A stretch of 64,000 nt of DNA from an uncultured Bacteroidales bacterium (GCA_946404495.1 CAMJDT010000002.1:1-64000), one strand, 5' to 3'. Counted from the first letter of the stretch, positions 9,529 through 18,508 are shown. Notes: generated from the sequence alone by a model not told the origin. Made by a program: numbers and translations.

Positions 9529-9530
9529 CG

Positions 9531-10100
9531 TTACTCAGCGGCTTCAGCGGCAGCACTTGCGCGGGTAGCCTTCACTTGGGCTACGCAAGCGTCCTTGACG
9601 TTCATCATCTTCAGACCCTCTACCTTCACGTCGTTAACGGCAATCTTCTTGCCGAGACCGAGCTCGGTGATGTCAATTACGATACGCTCAGGAATCTGTG
9701 TGTAGATGCCGTTCACTTTGAGTTTGCGCATCTCCAGCGACAGTTTACCACCGGCTTTCACACCGGCTGCGTGACCTTCCAATTGAACCGGGATCTCTAC
9801 CGTAACGGGCTTCTTCTCGTTCACCTCGAGGAAATCGATGTGCAGGCAATTCTCCGAAATGGGGTGGAATTGCAACTCCTTCACAACAGCCATGTGTTGC
9901 TCTTTGCCAATCGTCAGAGCTACCACCATCGTATCAGGCGTGTAGATCAACTTGCGCACGTCAGCACTCTTTACCGTAAAGGTGATGTTCTTGTCCAAGC
10001 CATAGAGGTTGCAGGGGATCAGATCCTGTTTGCGCAGAGCCTTAGCGGCTTTCTTACCGAACTCGCTGCGGAGTTCACCGGTCAGTTCAAATGTTTTCAT
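9531..10100 (-). CDS. rplY: 50S ribosomal protein L25/general stress protein Ctc
   Basis: The 189-residue protein is the long, Ctc-type L25 that binds 5S rRNA. The N-terminal L25 domain ([34 protein letters not shown]) is followed by the beta-rich C-terminal TL5 domain ending in an Ala-rich tail. It heads the minus-strand operon rplY-pth-sulfatase-S4-DUF4924-nth. An AAAATTTTG about 30 bp upstream could be a -7 element, but no clear -33 element is visible. Confidence 0.95.
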   Translation of the reverse strand: MKTFELTGELRSEFGKKAAKALRKQDLIPCNLYGLDKNITFTVKSADVRKLIYTPDTMVVALTIGKEQHMAVVKELQFHPISENCLHIDFLEVNEKKPVTVEIPVQLEGHAAGVKAGGKLSLEMRKLKVNGIYTQIPERIVIDITELGLGKKIAVNDVKVEGLKMMNVKDACVAQVKATRASAAAEAAE

Positions 10101-10216
10101 TCTTTGTTAAAATTTTGTGTTACTCAATATGGGGCAAAATTTTCAATCGTCCAATTGTCCAATTGCAGTGTGGTTGCCCGTATCCCATCACACGACTCGT
10201 CGGTTGCCCTCCGAGC

Positions 10217-10238
10217 TTAAAAAAAAGCCTTGCGGCTT
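10217..10238 (-). terminator. Intrinsic terminator after tRNA-Gln
   Basis: On the minus strand AAGCC-GCAA-GGCTT is followed by a run of T. It begins 6 bases beyond the 3' end of the tRNA gene. Confidence 0.8.
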
Positions 10239-10244
10239 GTTGGG

Positions 10245-10315
10245 TTGCCTAACGAGGAATCGAACCTCGCCCCTCAGAACCAAAATCTGATGTACTACCG
10301 ATATACGATTAGGCA
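10245..10315 (-). tRNA. tRNA-Gln (anticodon UUG)
   Basis: The minus strand folds as a 71-nt cloverleaf: acceptor TGCCTAA/TTAGGCA, TC at positions 8-9 as in other tRNA-Gln, D arm GTA/TAC, anticodon stem TCAGA/TCTGA with loop TTTTGGT (anticodon TTG), and T arm CGAGG-TTCGATT-CCTCG with discriminator A. CCA is not encoded (CCC follows). It has its own promoter and terminator and is a single-gene unit. Confidence 0.95.
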
Positions 10316-10385
10316 ATGCTTCTCACGAAAGCGGCTAAGGAGCCGATTTTTCTCGAGTTATGCAACTCTCGATCAAAAGCGGCTG

Positions 10386-10417
10386 CAAAGGTACTGCTTT
10401 TTTTTGAATTGACCAAA
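10386..10417 (-). promoter_or_regulatory. Promoter of tRNA-Gln
   Basis: Minus strand TTTG (10414-10417), 20-bp spacer GTCAATTCAAAAAAAAGCAG, TACCTTTG (10386-10393). About 70 bp separate it from the tRNA 5' end. Confidence 0.8.
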
Positions 10418-10440
10418 CTTTTTAGGACTTTTTTTCAAAA

Positions 10441-10480
10441 AAAAAGCATTTTCTGCTCTTTTTGTGCATCCGAGTGCACA
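10441..10480 (-). terminator. Probable terminator after tatC
   Basis: Downstream of the tatC stop on the minus strand are a GTGCA-6-TGCAC hairpin and then AGCA-GAAAA-TGCT followed by nine T. The stems are short, so the assignment is moderate. Confidence 0.45.
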
Positions 10481-10484
10481 TTTT

Positions 10485-11234
10485 TCACCGAATAACGAGT
10501 GCGCTGAGCTCATAGAGCAGCCAAATCGGCACGGCCACGAGGCAGAGCGTGAAGGCATCTCCGGTCGGCGTAATGACGGCTGCCAGGATAAAGATCGCCA
10601 CGATGGCATGCCTTCTGTAGCGGTGCATCCCGGCGCGCGATATGAGTCCTAAACGCCAGAGTAAGCGGCACACGATCGGCAGTTCCGCGACCAGACCTAT
10701 CATCAGTATCATGATGCCCAAGGTCGCGATATACGACGAGAGACTGATCCAGTTGTGCACCGTGAGCGCGACCTGGTAGTCGCTTAGAAAGAGGTACGTG
10801 AACGGAAACAGTACAAAATAGGCGAGTGCGGCGCCGAGCATAAAGAGCACGTAGGCGGCAATGACGACCGGCATCAACCGGCGACGCTCGTTTTCGTACA
10901 GAGCGGGACGTACAAAACGCACGATCTCAAACTCGATATACGGCAGCGCGATCATCGCTCCCGCAACCAAGGCCGTCTGAATATGCACGATGAACTGCCG
11001 CGCCAACTCGGTGTTGATGAGTTCGGCCTCAGGCAGCGCCTGCATCAGTCCTAAATCTGTCAACCACTTCCACGTGGGAAAATCCGCCTCCATCGGCCAC
11101 AATACGAACCGAAAGAGCGGTTCCCTCAGGCAGAACACCGCGACGGCCGCTACCATAACGACCACCGCACAGCGGATCAGTCCGCCGCGCATTACGTCCA
11201 AGTGCTCCCAGAATGTGGAGGGCGTATCGCTCAT
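10485..11234 (-). CDS. tatC: Sec-independent protein translocase TatC
   Basis: TatC is the membrane receptor that binds twin-arginine signal peptides and moves folded proteins across the inner membrane. The 249-residue product begins TFWEHLDVMRGGLIRCAVVV, the family's cytoplasmic N-terminus (F-x-E-H-L-x-E/D-L-R type), and has six hydrophobic segments and the conserved FVRPALYENERRR loop. Its start overlaps the tatA stop by 4 bp. It is the last gene of an operon that also encodes two probable Tat substrates. Confidence 0.93.
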   Translation of the reverse strand: MSDTPSTFWEHLDVMRGGLIRCAVVVMVAAVAVFCLREPLFRFVLWPMEADFPTWKWLTDLGLMQALPEAELINTELARQFIVHIQTALVAGAMIALPYIEFEIVRFVRPALYENERRRLMPVVIAAYVLFMLGAALAYFVLFPFTYLFLSDYQVALTVHNWISLSSYIATLGIMILMIGLVAELPIVCRLLWRLGLISRAGMHRYRRHAIVAIFILAAVITPTGDAFTLCLVAVPIWLLYELSALVIR

Positions 11235-11422
11235 TTGTCGTCCTTAGGGTCGGAGGTCTCCTGTTTGTCGTCTGAAGAGACGCCCGCTACTTCGTCCTTG
11301 AAGTCCTTGACGCCTTTGCCCAAGCCCTTCATCAGCGAAGGCAACTTCGCGCCGCCGAACAGCAGCAGAATAATCAGCGCAATAACAATAATCTCCGTCG
11401 TTCCGATAAATAATAAGGTCAT
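11231..11422 (-). CDS. tatA: Twin-arginine translocase subunit TatA/TatE
   Basis: A short 63-residue protein with one N-terminal membrane helix (LLFIGTTEIIVIALIILLLFG), the FGGAKLP hinge and an amphipathic helix (LMKGLGKGVKDFKDEV), followed by a charged tail. This is the TatA pore-forming layout. The ATG at 11422 is preferred to the track start (11431). It overlaps tatC by 4 bp. No separate tatB is visible, as is common in Bacteroidetes. Confidence 0.93.
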   Translation of the reverse strand: MTLLFIGTTEIIVIALIILLLFGGAKLPSLMKGLGKGVKDFKDEVAGVSSDDKQETSDPKDDK

Positions 11423-11426
11423 AAAT

Positions 11427-11454
11427 ATCAATTATCAATTGTCAATTATCAATT
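11427..11454. repeat. Heptamer tandem repeat (ATCAATT/GTCAATT, 4 units)
   Basis: Exact 7-bp period filling the gap between the aldo/keto reductase stop and the tatA start. Confidence 0.85.
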
Positions 11455-12838
11455 ATAAAATGTTCTCGCGTAGGCTCTCCACGTAGTGGTCTATGTGTCG
11501 CAGCTCCGTAGGGATATCGATGCGTTGCGGACAGCGGTCGAGGCAGATACCGCAACCGATGCAGTGGTCAGCTTGGCGTTCGCGCTCCAGCTTGCTATCG
11601 AGCGTTCTGAGGTACTCGTGACGCAACTTACGATAATCCGCCGCTTGTTCGTTGGGCGCGATGAGGCCATCGTTGACGCAACTATTGTAATGCATGAAAT
11701 TCCCCGGTATATCGATGCCGTAAGGGCAGGGCATGCAATACTGGCAGGCGGTGCAGGGCACGAGTTTGAAGTTGGCATATTCGGCGGCGATGCGCTCCAG
11801 CAAGGCCAGTTCCTCGTCGTTGAGCGGCTTGAAGTCGATGAAGGTGCGCAAGTTGTCCTGCAGGTGCTCCATATAGGTCATACCGCTTAGGATCGTCAGG
11901 ACCATCGGTTGGGTGCCGGCAAAGCGGAACGCCCACGAGGCGACGCTGCGTTGCGGTTCGCGTTCCTTTAATAGACGCGTCGCGTGCGTAGGCAGTTTGG
12001 CCAACTGACCGCCCAGTAGCGGTTCCATCACAAAGCATTGAATACCCCGTTTGGCCAGTTCGCCGTAGAGGTACTCGGCGTTGGTGTTGCGCGGATTCAT
12101 CTCTTTGGCGTAATGCCAATCGACGTAACTGAGCTGGATGAGCACAAAGTCCCACTGATACTCGTCGTGGTGCGCGAGTGCCCAATCGAAGATGCGGACG
12201 TCGCCGTGGTAGGAGAATCCCAAATGACGAATCCTTCCTGCCTTGCGTTCCTCCAGGAGGAAATCCAGCACGCCGTTTTCAATATAACGCTTGCGGAACA
12301 TATCCATCGCATCCTTACCGCCTCCGATGGAGTGGAGCAGATAGTAGTCGATATGATCGGTGCGCAGTTTTTCAAACGAGCGATGATACATCTCGATGCT
12401 CTTCTCGCGACTCCAGAGCGAGGAGTCGAAGTTAGAGAGTTTGGTACTGATATAGTAACTGTCGCGAGGATGCCGGCTGAGGGCTATACCCGTTGCTTCC
12501 TCCGAGAAACCCTTGCAGTAGACGGGCGAGGTGTCAAACAGGTTTACACCGTGCTCCAGCGCGTAGTCCACCAAGCGGTTGACCTGCTCCTGGTCGATCT
12601 CGTTCTCGTTGGGTTTGAATCGTCCGGGACGGCTCGGCCAACGCATACACCCGTAGCCGAGCAGCGATACATGGTCGCCGTGTTTGGAGATACGGTGTTC
12701 CATCCCTTGGGTAGGTATCTCACCCTTAGCGGCAGCGCCTGAGTCCTTGGGCTGCTGATGATTCTTGCAGCCGCTGAGTGCCAATCCGGTCACGGCTGCC
12801 GCGCCTGCCATCGTGCCTATAAATTGTCGCCTGTTCAT
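11453..12838 (-). CDS. Tat-exported aldo/keto reductase with 4Fe-4S ferredoxin domain
   Basis: The 461-residue product starts MNRRQFIGTMAGAAAVTGLALSGC, a twin-arginine signal that also ends in a lipobox-like LSGC. The ATG at 12838 is chosen for this reason. An aldo/keto reductase barrel follows (LLGYGCMRW, FDTSPVYCKG, DYYLLHSIGG). The C-terminus holds ferredoxin-type clusters (CTACQYCMPCPYGIDIP and CIGCGICLDRCPQRIDIP). It is probably an envelope oxidoreductase fed by the polyferredoxin encoded 41 bp upstream; that partnership is inference. The substrate is unknown. Confidence 0.88.
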   Translation of the reverse strand: MNRRQFIGTMAGAAAVTGLALSGCKNHQQPKDSGAAAKGEIPTQGMEHRISKHGDHVSLLGYGCMRWPSRPGRFKPNENEIDQEQVNRLVDYALEHGVNLFDTSPVYCKGFSEEATGIALSRHPRDSYYISTKLSNFDSSLWSREKSIEMYHRSFEKLRTDHIDYYLLHSIGGGKDAMDMFRKRYIENGVLDFLLEERKAGRIRHLGFSYHGDVRIFDWALAHHDEYQWDFVLIQLSYVDWHYAKEMNPRNTNAEYLYGELAKRGIQCFVMEPLLGGQLAKLPTHATRLLKEREPQRSVASWAFRFAGTQPMVLTILSGMTYMEHLQDNLRTFIDFKPLNDEELALLERIAAEYANFKLVPCTACQYCMPCPYGIDIPGNFMHYNSCVNDGLIAPNEQAADYRKLRHEYLRTLDSKLERERQADHCIGCGICLDRCPQRIDIPTELRHIDHYVESLRENIL

Positions 12839-12844
12839 GTCGTC

Positions 12845-12880
12845 AAATGGTAAATGGTAAATGACAAAATGGTAAATGGT
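12845..12880. repeat. Heptamer tandem repeat (AAATGGT, 5 units)
   Basis: AAATGGT units at 7-bp spacing (one 8-bp step) occupy the whole junction between the polyferredoxin stop and the aldo/keto reductase start. Confidence 0.8.
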
Positions 12881-14340
12881 TAGAGGGTCAATTGTGTATC
12901 GTGGCCTTCTACATAGATGGCCGAGAAGGGTCTTGCGGGACAGAGGTACTCGCACTTACCGCAGCCGATACATTTCTCTTCGTCCACGGCGGGAATCAGT
13001 CCGTTGATGCCGACTGACTGACCGCTGACCATTGTGATGGCGCCTGTCGGACAGTGCTCGGCACAGCTGCCGCAGGCTACCTGATCCGTACCGACTACAC
13101 AGTTGTCTTTGATCCACACGGCGTGCCCCGTGCGGATGCTGCTCTTGTCGGAGAGTTGTATCGGCGTGATGGCTTCCGTCGGACAAACCTCGCTGCAGCG
13201 ATTGCAGGTGATCATGCAATAGCCTTCCTCAAACTGCAGTTCGGGTTGCATCCAGCGGCTGAGCTCCTGGCTCGGTCTGAGAACCTTGTTCGGGCACGCA
13301 CCTACGCACAACTGACAAGCTGTGCAGTGACTCTCGAAATGGCGCTGACTGACGCTGCCGGCGGGACGCACGGGGATAGCGCGCGCGGGCACTTTCTTCT
13401 TCTCGATATGAGCCAATCCGCCGTCCATCTTGACCTCCTGCGCCTTCACCGTAGCCGCTATCGCTACGCCGCCTAAGATGCCTAAGAAACGCCGGCGGCT
13501 CTCGTCGGTGCCGGGTGCTTTGCTCTCGTCGGGTACGATTTTTCCTCGGTTATAGGGTGTACCTATTTGAATCGCCTCCACAGGACAATTGCCGATGCAG
13601 TCGTAGCACGCGACGCATTTGGTCATATCCACAGTAGGATACTTCTCGCCCCGTTTCGCCGGCGTGATGGCCTCGGCCTTGCACTGCTTCTCGCAGGCTC
13701 CGCACTGCGTACATTGACTCTGGTTGACCAGCGGTCTTAGCCACGCTACGCGGCTGATGAGACTCAAGATCGTTCCTACGGGACACAGCGTGTTGCAGTA
13801 CTCCCGGCCGCGCAGTTGGGACCATATACCCAAGCCCGCAAACCACACGACTCCCGTCCAGAAGGCTGCATCCAAGGCATGCCGTGAGGCCGCCGTGACG
13901 ATACGCCCAAAGGCAGAGTAGGGATCCATGAAACGGGCAATGAATGCCAAAGAGGGGATGCATAGTAGGATCACAAACACCACGAGGATACTCCATCGCA
14001 GCGTTTTGTTCTCCGCGCGGTAGCGGTATTGCACACGTCTGCCGATCTTCAGCCGGCGAAAGACGTCCTGCATCACGCCCAAGGGGCAGATCGCCGAACA
14101 ATACACGCGACCGAAGATCCAGGTCAGTATGATCAGCAACACCAGCACCGCAGAGGCGGCCAAACCGCCGTATTTACCGATACTCAGTACGGCCGGCAGC
14201 AGTTGGATCTCGGCTGCCCACCCAAAATAGTGCGCTGCCCAACCGGCCGGCACGACGAACAACAGGATCAGTGACACCGTCACGACTGTTGCTACCATGA
14301 TGCGGATCGCCCGCATCCAATTCATCCGCCTCTTTTTCAT
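12880..14340 (-). CDS. Membrane polyferredoxin, NapH-NapG-like fusion with internal twin-arginine motif
   Basis: The 486-residue protein begins with a NapH-like membrane part (about residues 1-190) carrying CSAICPLG and CNTLCPVG motifs. Ferredoxin clusters CTQCGACEKQC and CVACYDCIGNC come next. In the middle, DESRRRFLGILGGVAIAA looks exactly like a Tat signal core. After it are four more cluster motifs (CTACQLCVGAC, CNRCSEVC, CGSCAEHC, CIGCGKCEYLC). This resembles NapH and NapG joined end to end. It should carry electrons across or along the inner membrane. Neighbours are tatAC and a Tat-exported reductase. Final electron acceptor is unknown. Confidence 0.87.
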   Translation of the reverse strand: MKKRRMNWMRAIRIMVATVVTVSLILLFVVPAGWAAHYFGWAAEIQLLPAVLSIGKYGGLAASAVLVLLIILTWIFGRVYCSAICPLGVMQDVFRRLKIGRRVQYRYRAENKTLRWSILVVFVILLCIPSLAFIARFMDPYSAFGRIVTAASRHALDAAFWTGVVWFAGLGIWSQLRGREYCNTLCPVGTILSLISRVAWLRPLVNQSQCTQCGACEKQCKAEAITPAKRGEKYPTVDMTKCVACYDCIGNCPVEAIQIGTPYNRGKIVPDESKAPGTDESRRRFLGILGGVAIAATVKAQEVKMDGGLAHIEKKKVPARAIPVRPAGSVSQRHFESHCTACQLCVGACPNKVLRPSQELSRWMQPELQFEEGYCMITCNRCSEVCPTEAITPIQLSDKSSIRTGHAVWIKDNCVVGTDQVACGSCAEHCPTGAITMVSGQSVGINGLIPAVDEEKCIGCGKCEYLCPARPFSAIYVEGHDTQLTL

Positions 14341-14365
14341 ATCGTGTTATTGTCTGTTAGAATGC

Positions 14366-15664
14366 TTAGTTCACGACGATCAGGTAGTAGTTCTTCTTAC
14401 CTCTCTGGATGAGGATATACTTGTCGTTGAGCAGCGCAGCCGTTGTAATAGGTGTCTGCGGGTCGGTCAGTTTTTCCTTGTTGATACTGACACCGTTGCC
14501 CTGTATCATCTTTCTGGCTTCGCCCTTGGAGGGGAAGATCTGCGTCTTCTCGGCCATCAGATCCAGCGGCGGAATACCGGCTTCCAGCTCACTGCGCGAG
14601 ATGGTGAATTGCGGAACGCCGTCCATCACCTGTAGCAGCGTCTCTTCGTCCAAGCGGTGCAGGGCATCAGCTGTCGCGTTGCCAAACAGGATCTGACTGG
14701 CCTCCACGGCTGCCTCGTAGTCCTCGCGGCTATGTACCATCACGGTCACTTCCTCCGCCAGACGCTTCTGCAGCAAGCGAAGATGCGGAGCCTGGTCGTG
14801 CTCTGCGATGAGGCTTTCGATCTCCTCACGCTCCAAGGTCGTGAAGATCTTGATATAACGCTTGGCATCATCGTCGGCTACGTTCATCCAGAACTGGTAG
14901 AAGCGGTACGGCGAGGTGTAGTTCCTGTCGAGCCAGATATTTCCCTTCTCCGTCTTACCGAACTTGGTACCGTCGGCTTTGGTTACCAACGGGCACGTCA
15001 GGGCAAAGGCCTCGTTGCCGCTGATCTTCTTGATGAGCTCCGTACCGGTCGTGATATTGCCCCACTGATCGCTACCGCCCATTTGCAGTTTGCAGTTCTT
15101 GTGCTCGTTCAGGTACACGAAGTCATAGCCTTGCAGCAGCTGGTAGGTGAACTCGGTGAACGACATACCGCAGTTGAACTCACCGTTGAAACGCTTCTTC
15201 ACGCTGTCCTTGGCCATCATATAATTGACGGTGATGAGTTTGCCGATGTTACGTGCGAAATCCAAGAAGGTGTAGTCCTTCATCCAGTCGTAGTTATTGA
15301 CCAACTCTGCCGCGTTCTCTTCCTGAGAATTGAAGTCGATGAACTTCTCCAGCTGCTTGCGGATGGCCGCTACGTTGTGGCGCAGCGTCTCCTCGGTCAG
15401 CAGGTTGCGTTCGGCCGACTTACCGCTCGGGTCACCGATCATTCCTGTAGCACCGCCCAACAGCGCAATCGGCTTGTGACCGCAGTTCTGCAGGTGCTTG
15501 AGCATCATGATACCGCATAGGTGACCGATATGCAGACTATCCGCCGTGGGGTCGATACCTACATAGGCCGTCGTCTGCTCTTTCATCAATTGTTCTTCCG
15601 TTCCAGGCATGATATCCTGCAACATGCCTCTCCATCTCAGTTCTTCTACAAAGTTCTTTTTCAT
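14366..15664 (-). CDS. tyrS: Tyrosine--tRNA ligase
   Basis: Class I synthetase that charges tRNA-Tyr. The signature HIGH is present in [10 protein letters not shown], the KMSKS equivalent is KFGKTEKGN, and [16 protein letters not shown] is typical of TyrRS. A C-terminal S4 domain is present ([19 protein letters not shown]). The ATG at 15664 (MKKNFVEEL, 432 residues) is preferred because the track start at 15673 is TTG. It lies in the PAP2-pdxJ-tyrS-polyferredoxin run. Confidence 0.97.
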   Translation of the reverse strand: MKKNFVEELRWRGMLQDIMPGTEEQLMKEQTTAYVGIDPTADSLHIGHLCGIMMLKHLQNCGHKPIALLGGATGMIGDPSGKSAERNLLTEETLRHNVAAIRKQLEKFIDFNSQEENAAELVNNYDWMKDYTFLDFARNIGKLITVNYMMAKDSVKKRFNGEFNCGMSFTEFTYQLLQGYDFVYLNEHKNCKLQMGGSDQWGNITTGTELIKKISGNEAFALTCPLVTKADGTKFGKTEKGNIWLDRNYTSPYRFYQFWMNVADDDAKRYIKIFTTLEREEIESLIAEHDQAPHLRLLQKRLAEEVTVMVHSREDYEAAVEASQILFGNATADALHRLDEETLLQVMDGVPQFTISRSELEAGIPPLDLMAEKTQIFPSKGEARKMIQGNGVSINKEKLTDPQTPITTAALLNDKYILIQRGKKNYYLIVVN

Positions 15665-15677
15665 ATCGCTCAAAAAT

Positions 15678-15705
15678 ATTCTTTATTCTTTAATCTTTAA
15701 TCTTT
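15678..15705. repeat. Heptamer tandem repeat (ATTCTTT/AATCTTT, 4 units)
   Basis: Exact 7-bp period at the pdxJ-tyrS junction. It covers the pdxJ stop region. Confidence 0.8.
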
Positions 15706-16405
15706 CAAGGTATCGCGCAATCGTTTCTTCGATTCCGAGGTAGAGTGCATCGCTGATGATCGCGTGCCCAATGCTGACTTCGTCCGTCCAGGGGAAGGCC
15801 GTGATGAAGGCACGGAGGTTTCTGAGGTTCAGATCATGCCCGGCATTCAGGCCTAAGCCTAACTCCCGCGCTTTCTCGGCGGCAGGACGGTACATCGCGA
15901 TCGCTGCCTCGGGATCGCGGTCGTAGAGCTCCGAATACGGTCCTGTGTACAGCTCCACGCGGTCGGCGCCGGCTTTCTTGGCGTACTCCACCATTTCTGG
16001 ATCTGCGTCCACAAACACGCTCACGCGGATACCCTCTTTCTTAAAGCGCGGTATCAGCGCTGTCAGTTTTGCCAGATGCGTCTTGGTGTCCCAACCGTGA
16101 TTGGAGGTCAATTGATCCGCACTGTCCGGCACCAGTGTCACCTGTGCCGGGCGCACACTGCATACCAGGTCGATAAACGCCGGAGTAGGGTTGCCCTCGA
16201 TATTGAACTCCGTCGTTACGACGGGCTTCAGATCCAATACATCCTGACGACGTATATGCCGTTCGTCCGGACGAGGATGCACCGTGATACCTTGTGCGCC
16301 GAATCGTTCGCAGTCACGGGCAAATTGTATCACATCCGGCAAATTGCCGCCACGCGCATTGCGCAGCGTCGCTACCTTATTAATATTTACACTCAGCCGT
16401 GTCAT
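15683..16405 (-). CDS. pdxJ: Pyridoxine 5'-phosphate synthase
   Basis: PdxJ makes pyridoxine 5'-phosphate from 1-deoxyxylulose 5-phosphate and 3-amino-2-oxopropyl phosphate, the last ring-closing step of DXP-dependent vitamin B6 synthesis. The 240 residues show the family pattern: [29 protein letters not shown], and [14 protein letters not shown] near the C-terminus. Length is normal. Confidence 0.96.
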   Translation of the reverse strand: MTRLSVNINKVATLRNARGGNLPDVIQFARDCERFGAQGITVHPRPDERHIRRQDVLDLKPVVTTEFNIEGNPTPAFIDLVCSVRPAQVTLVPDSADQLTSNHGWDTKTHLAKLTALIPRFKKEGIRVSVFVDADPEMVEYAKKAGADRVELYTGPYSELYDRDPEAAIAMYRPAAEKARELGLGLNAGHDLNLRNLRAFITAFPWTDEVSIGHAIISDALYLGIEETIARYLERLKIKE

Positions 16406-16410
16406 TCTAT

Positions 16411-16446
16411 AATTCTATAATTTTTAATTTTTAATTTTTAATTCCC
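16411..16446. repeat. Heptamer tandem repeat (AATTTTT, 3-5 units)
   Basis: AATTCTAT, then AATTTTT three times and AATTCCC at 7-bp spacing. It lies between the PAP2 gene stop and the pdxJ start and encodes the last PAP2 residues. Confidence 0.75.
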
Positions 16447-17408
16447 GTTACATCATAGGTTTCCCCGTTGTGGTAAATCACCAGCCGTCCGTTCTCGATG
16501 GTCTTGCCATCCGTTCGCTCGATTACTTCTGCGGGTTCGTCGCCGGTAGGATCCTCCGGTTGTTGCTGCTGCGAGCGATAGGCTTCCAATTCTGCCTTAG
16601 CGCCCACAACGAGATTGCGGAACTGAGGATAGTTCATCGCGATGGTAAACGCAATCGCACCCAAGTGTATACCGGCATCGATGTCTGTATTCCAGTGCGC
16701 ACCGAGCAGCATGCGGCAATTCACCCACTCATCCATCATCTTCTTGATGGCCAATGCGTTAGCGGGGTCGATATAGAGCATGCATGCGCCGAACAGACCG
16801 GCAAAATAACCGTGTCCCGAGGGATACGAACTGGCGTCGCTCAAGTCTTGCGAATACTTGCGACCCTTGTAATAGGTGCCGAAATACTTATACGGCCGCG
16901 GTCGGGTGCGCCATAGATGCGAGGTGTTCTCCGTCTTCATCTGTTCGCAGAGCTCCTGCAGGGCGTTCATTTGCGGAAAATCGGTGGTGTTGCGCGTATA
17001 GGTAACGCTGTAGTTACCTGCACGCGTTTGGGTCCAACTCACCGAGATAAACGGTGCGTTCATCACGCTGTCGGCCGACACACGGTACAGGGCAAAGTAA
17101 TACGGCTCGTTCATGCACGCCCAAGCCGAATCCCAACGCTCCTGACGAACGCTGTCCCAAAGAAGACCGTCCTGCTTGTATTGGAAATACTTCACGGAGT
17201 CGTCCTGCCATATGAGACTCCCTACTGCGGGAGGTGCGGGCAGAAAAAATTCTCCGCTCGGCAACGCTGCCATCAGATCGGCATCCAATGTCACACTTGC
17301 CTGCGCTCTCTTCACATCCGATCGCTTTACCGACGGGCGCTTTGCCGATACCGCGTCACTCATCAATGCCATTAGGATGGCTACGATTACTATGATACCT
17401 TTCTTCAT
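16431..17408 (-). CDS. Secreted PAP2-family acid phosphatase
   Basis: After a signal peptide (MKKGIIVIVAILMALMSDAVSA) the 325-residue protein carries the three class A acid phosphatase motifs: a basic/RPRPY segment, SYPSGHGYFAG, and CRMLLGAHWNTD (R-X5-H-X3-D). It should hydrolyse phosphomonoesters in the periplasm. The ATG at 17408 is preferred since the track start is TTG. The last ~30 residues (ENGRLVIYHNGETYDVTG) form a separate C-terminal motif also seen at the end of the endonuclease I at 34216. Its promoter drives the operon down to tatC. Confidence 0.88.
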   Translation of the reverse strand: MKKGIIVIVAILMALMSDAVSAKRPSVKRSDVKRAQASVTLDADLMAALPSGEFFLPAPPAVGSLIWQDDSVKYFQYKQDGLLWDSVRQERWDSAWACMNEPYYFALYRVSADSVMNAPFISVSWTQTRAGNYSVTYTRNTTDFPQMNALQELCEQMKTENTSHLWRTRPRPYKYFGTYYKGRKYSQDLSDASSYPSGHGYFAGLFGACMLYIDPANALAIKKMMDEWVNCRMLLGAHWNTDIDAGIHLGAIAFTIAMNYPQFRNLVVGAKAELEAYRSQQQQPEDPTGDEPAEVIERTDGKTIENGRLVIYHNGETYDVTGIKN

Positions 17409-17435
17409 CAAGTACTATTTTTTGTAATTAGCCTG

Positions 17436-17467
17436 CAAAGGTACAACTTTTTTTTCATATACACAAG
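17436..17467 (-). promoter_or_regulatory. Promoter of the PAP2-pdxJ-tyrS-tat operon
   Basis: Minus strand CTTG (17464-17467), 20-bp spacer TGTATATGAAAAAAAAGTTG, TACCTTTG (17436-17443). Confidence 0.75.
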
Positions 17468-17469
17468 AA

Positions 17470-17503
17470 AAATTGCAGATTTTTTATCCAAAACCTGCAA
17501 TTT
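17470..17503 (-). terminator. Terminator after the LytTR gene
   Basis: Inverted repeat AAATTGCAG / CTGCAATTT, followed on the minus strand by TTTTTC. It sits between the LytTR stop (17522) and the PAP2 promoter. Confidence 0.6.
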
Positions 17504-17521
17504 AGTGGTATGTGTCGTCTC

Positions 17522-18316
17522 TTACAACCGGCTGACGAGGGTGGAGTAGTATTTCGACGACACGGGTACGGGTGTCACCTGGTCGATATCCAACTCGGCT
17601 ACGACGACTCCCTCTTTCTCTCTGCGCAGCACGCGTATATGCGCGGGGTTGACGAAGTAGGAGCGGTGACAGCGCAGAATGCCGTGCGACTCCAGCATCT
17701 CCTCCAGGGCCGACATCGAATTGCGCAGCGAGTAACTCTTGATCTTATTGCCCTCCAGGTATTGGATGTTGACGTAGTTCTCTTCGGCCTTGACGTTGAG
17801 TACGACATCGTCCGCGATGACGAGTTTGAGGCGGCGGGTGCTGTCGTAGAATCGCAGCAGATTAGCCGGAGTCTCGCCTGTCTCACGCAGCGTCGTGTAG
17901 GACAGCGCGAGGTTGATCACTACGTACGGATACGCTACTATCGAGGTCACTATCGCCATCGACCGTCCTACGTAACTGAAATAGCCGGCATCGCCGTTCA
18001 TCAGCGTCAGGTATAGCGCGATGAAGAAGACCGAGGCGATCCACTCCGCGAAGCACCACTGCATGTACTGCCACACGGACAGCCTGTGCTGCCGCTGCAG
18101 CCAGTACAGTCCGCCCCGTGAGAGCGACATCACTACCAGCAGTATTGATGACAGCATCAGTACGTTGAAGGTCCACCACCCGCCTGTCGGATCTATCCAC
18201 GCTCTCATCCATTCGCAGCGATAGGTGAGTGCAAAGCACAGGAAGAAAAAAGGCGTACCCAATGCGTGCGTCCACGCGGACGCCGCCTGAAGATAAGTCT
18301 GAGGAATCGTTTTCAT
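17522..18316 (-). CDS. Membrane-bound LytTR-family transcriptional regulator
   Basis: The 264-residue protein has four predicted membrane helices (residues ~15-150) and then a LytTR DNA-binding domain (VLNVKAEENYVNIQYLEGNKIKSYSLRNSMSALEEML, HRSYFVNPAHI). There is no receiver domain, so it is not a classical response regulator. It may sense membrane state directly. It is divergent from the SGNH hydrolase gene. Two identical 10-bp direct repeats lie in the shared intergenic region and could be its operator. Confidence 0.85.
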   Translation of the reverse strand: MKTIPQTYLQAASAWTHALGTPFFFLCFALTYRCEWMRAWIDPTGGWWTFNVLMLSSILLVVMSLSRGGLYWLQRQHRLSVWQYMQWCFAEWIASVFFIALYLTLMNGDAGYFSYVGRSMAIVTSIVAYPYVVINLALSYTTLRETGETPANLLRFYDSTRRLKLVIADDVVLNVKAEENYVNIQYLEGNKIKSYSLRNSMSALEEMLESHGILRCHRSYFVNPAHIRVLRREKEGVVVAELDIDQVTPVPVSSKYYSTLVSRL

Positions 18317-18323
18317 TGCTTTA

Positions 18324-18396
18324 TTTGGTCACTTTTGACGATGTGACGAAATCCGATTTATCCGTTTTTCGTCCCAAATACGCCGTTTTGGTCACT
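18324..18396. promoter_or_regulatory. Possible LytTR operator: paired TTTGGTCACT repeats
   Basis: TTTGGTCACT occurs at 18324-18333 and again at 18387-18396. The spacing is 63 bp, close to six helical turns. A nearby GTGAC makes the first copy part of a small inverted repeat. The link to the adjacent LytTR regulator is inference. Confidence 0.4.
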
Positions 18397-18440
18397 ATTC
18401 ACTATCTTTCATCAAAAATCGTGCCATATGCTCACAAAAG

Positions 18441-18472
18441 TTTGTTCAGACACAAAAAAGGCAGTAATTTTG
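18441..18472 (+). promoter_or_regulatory. Promoter of the SGNH hydrolase gene
   Basis: TTTG (18441-18444), 20-bp spacer, TAATTTTG (18465-18472). The ATG follows 37 bp later, behind an A-rich leader with AAAGGAA. Confidence 0.8.
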
Positions 18473-18508
18473 CAGCGAATTTTGAAACTAAAAGAAAGGA
18501 AAAACGAT

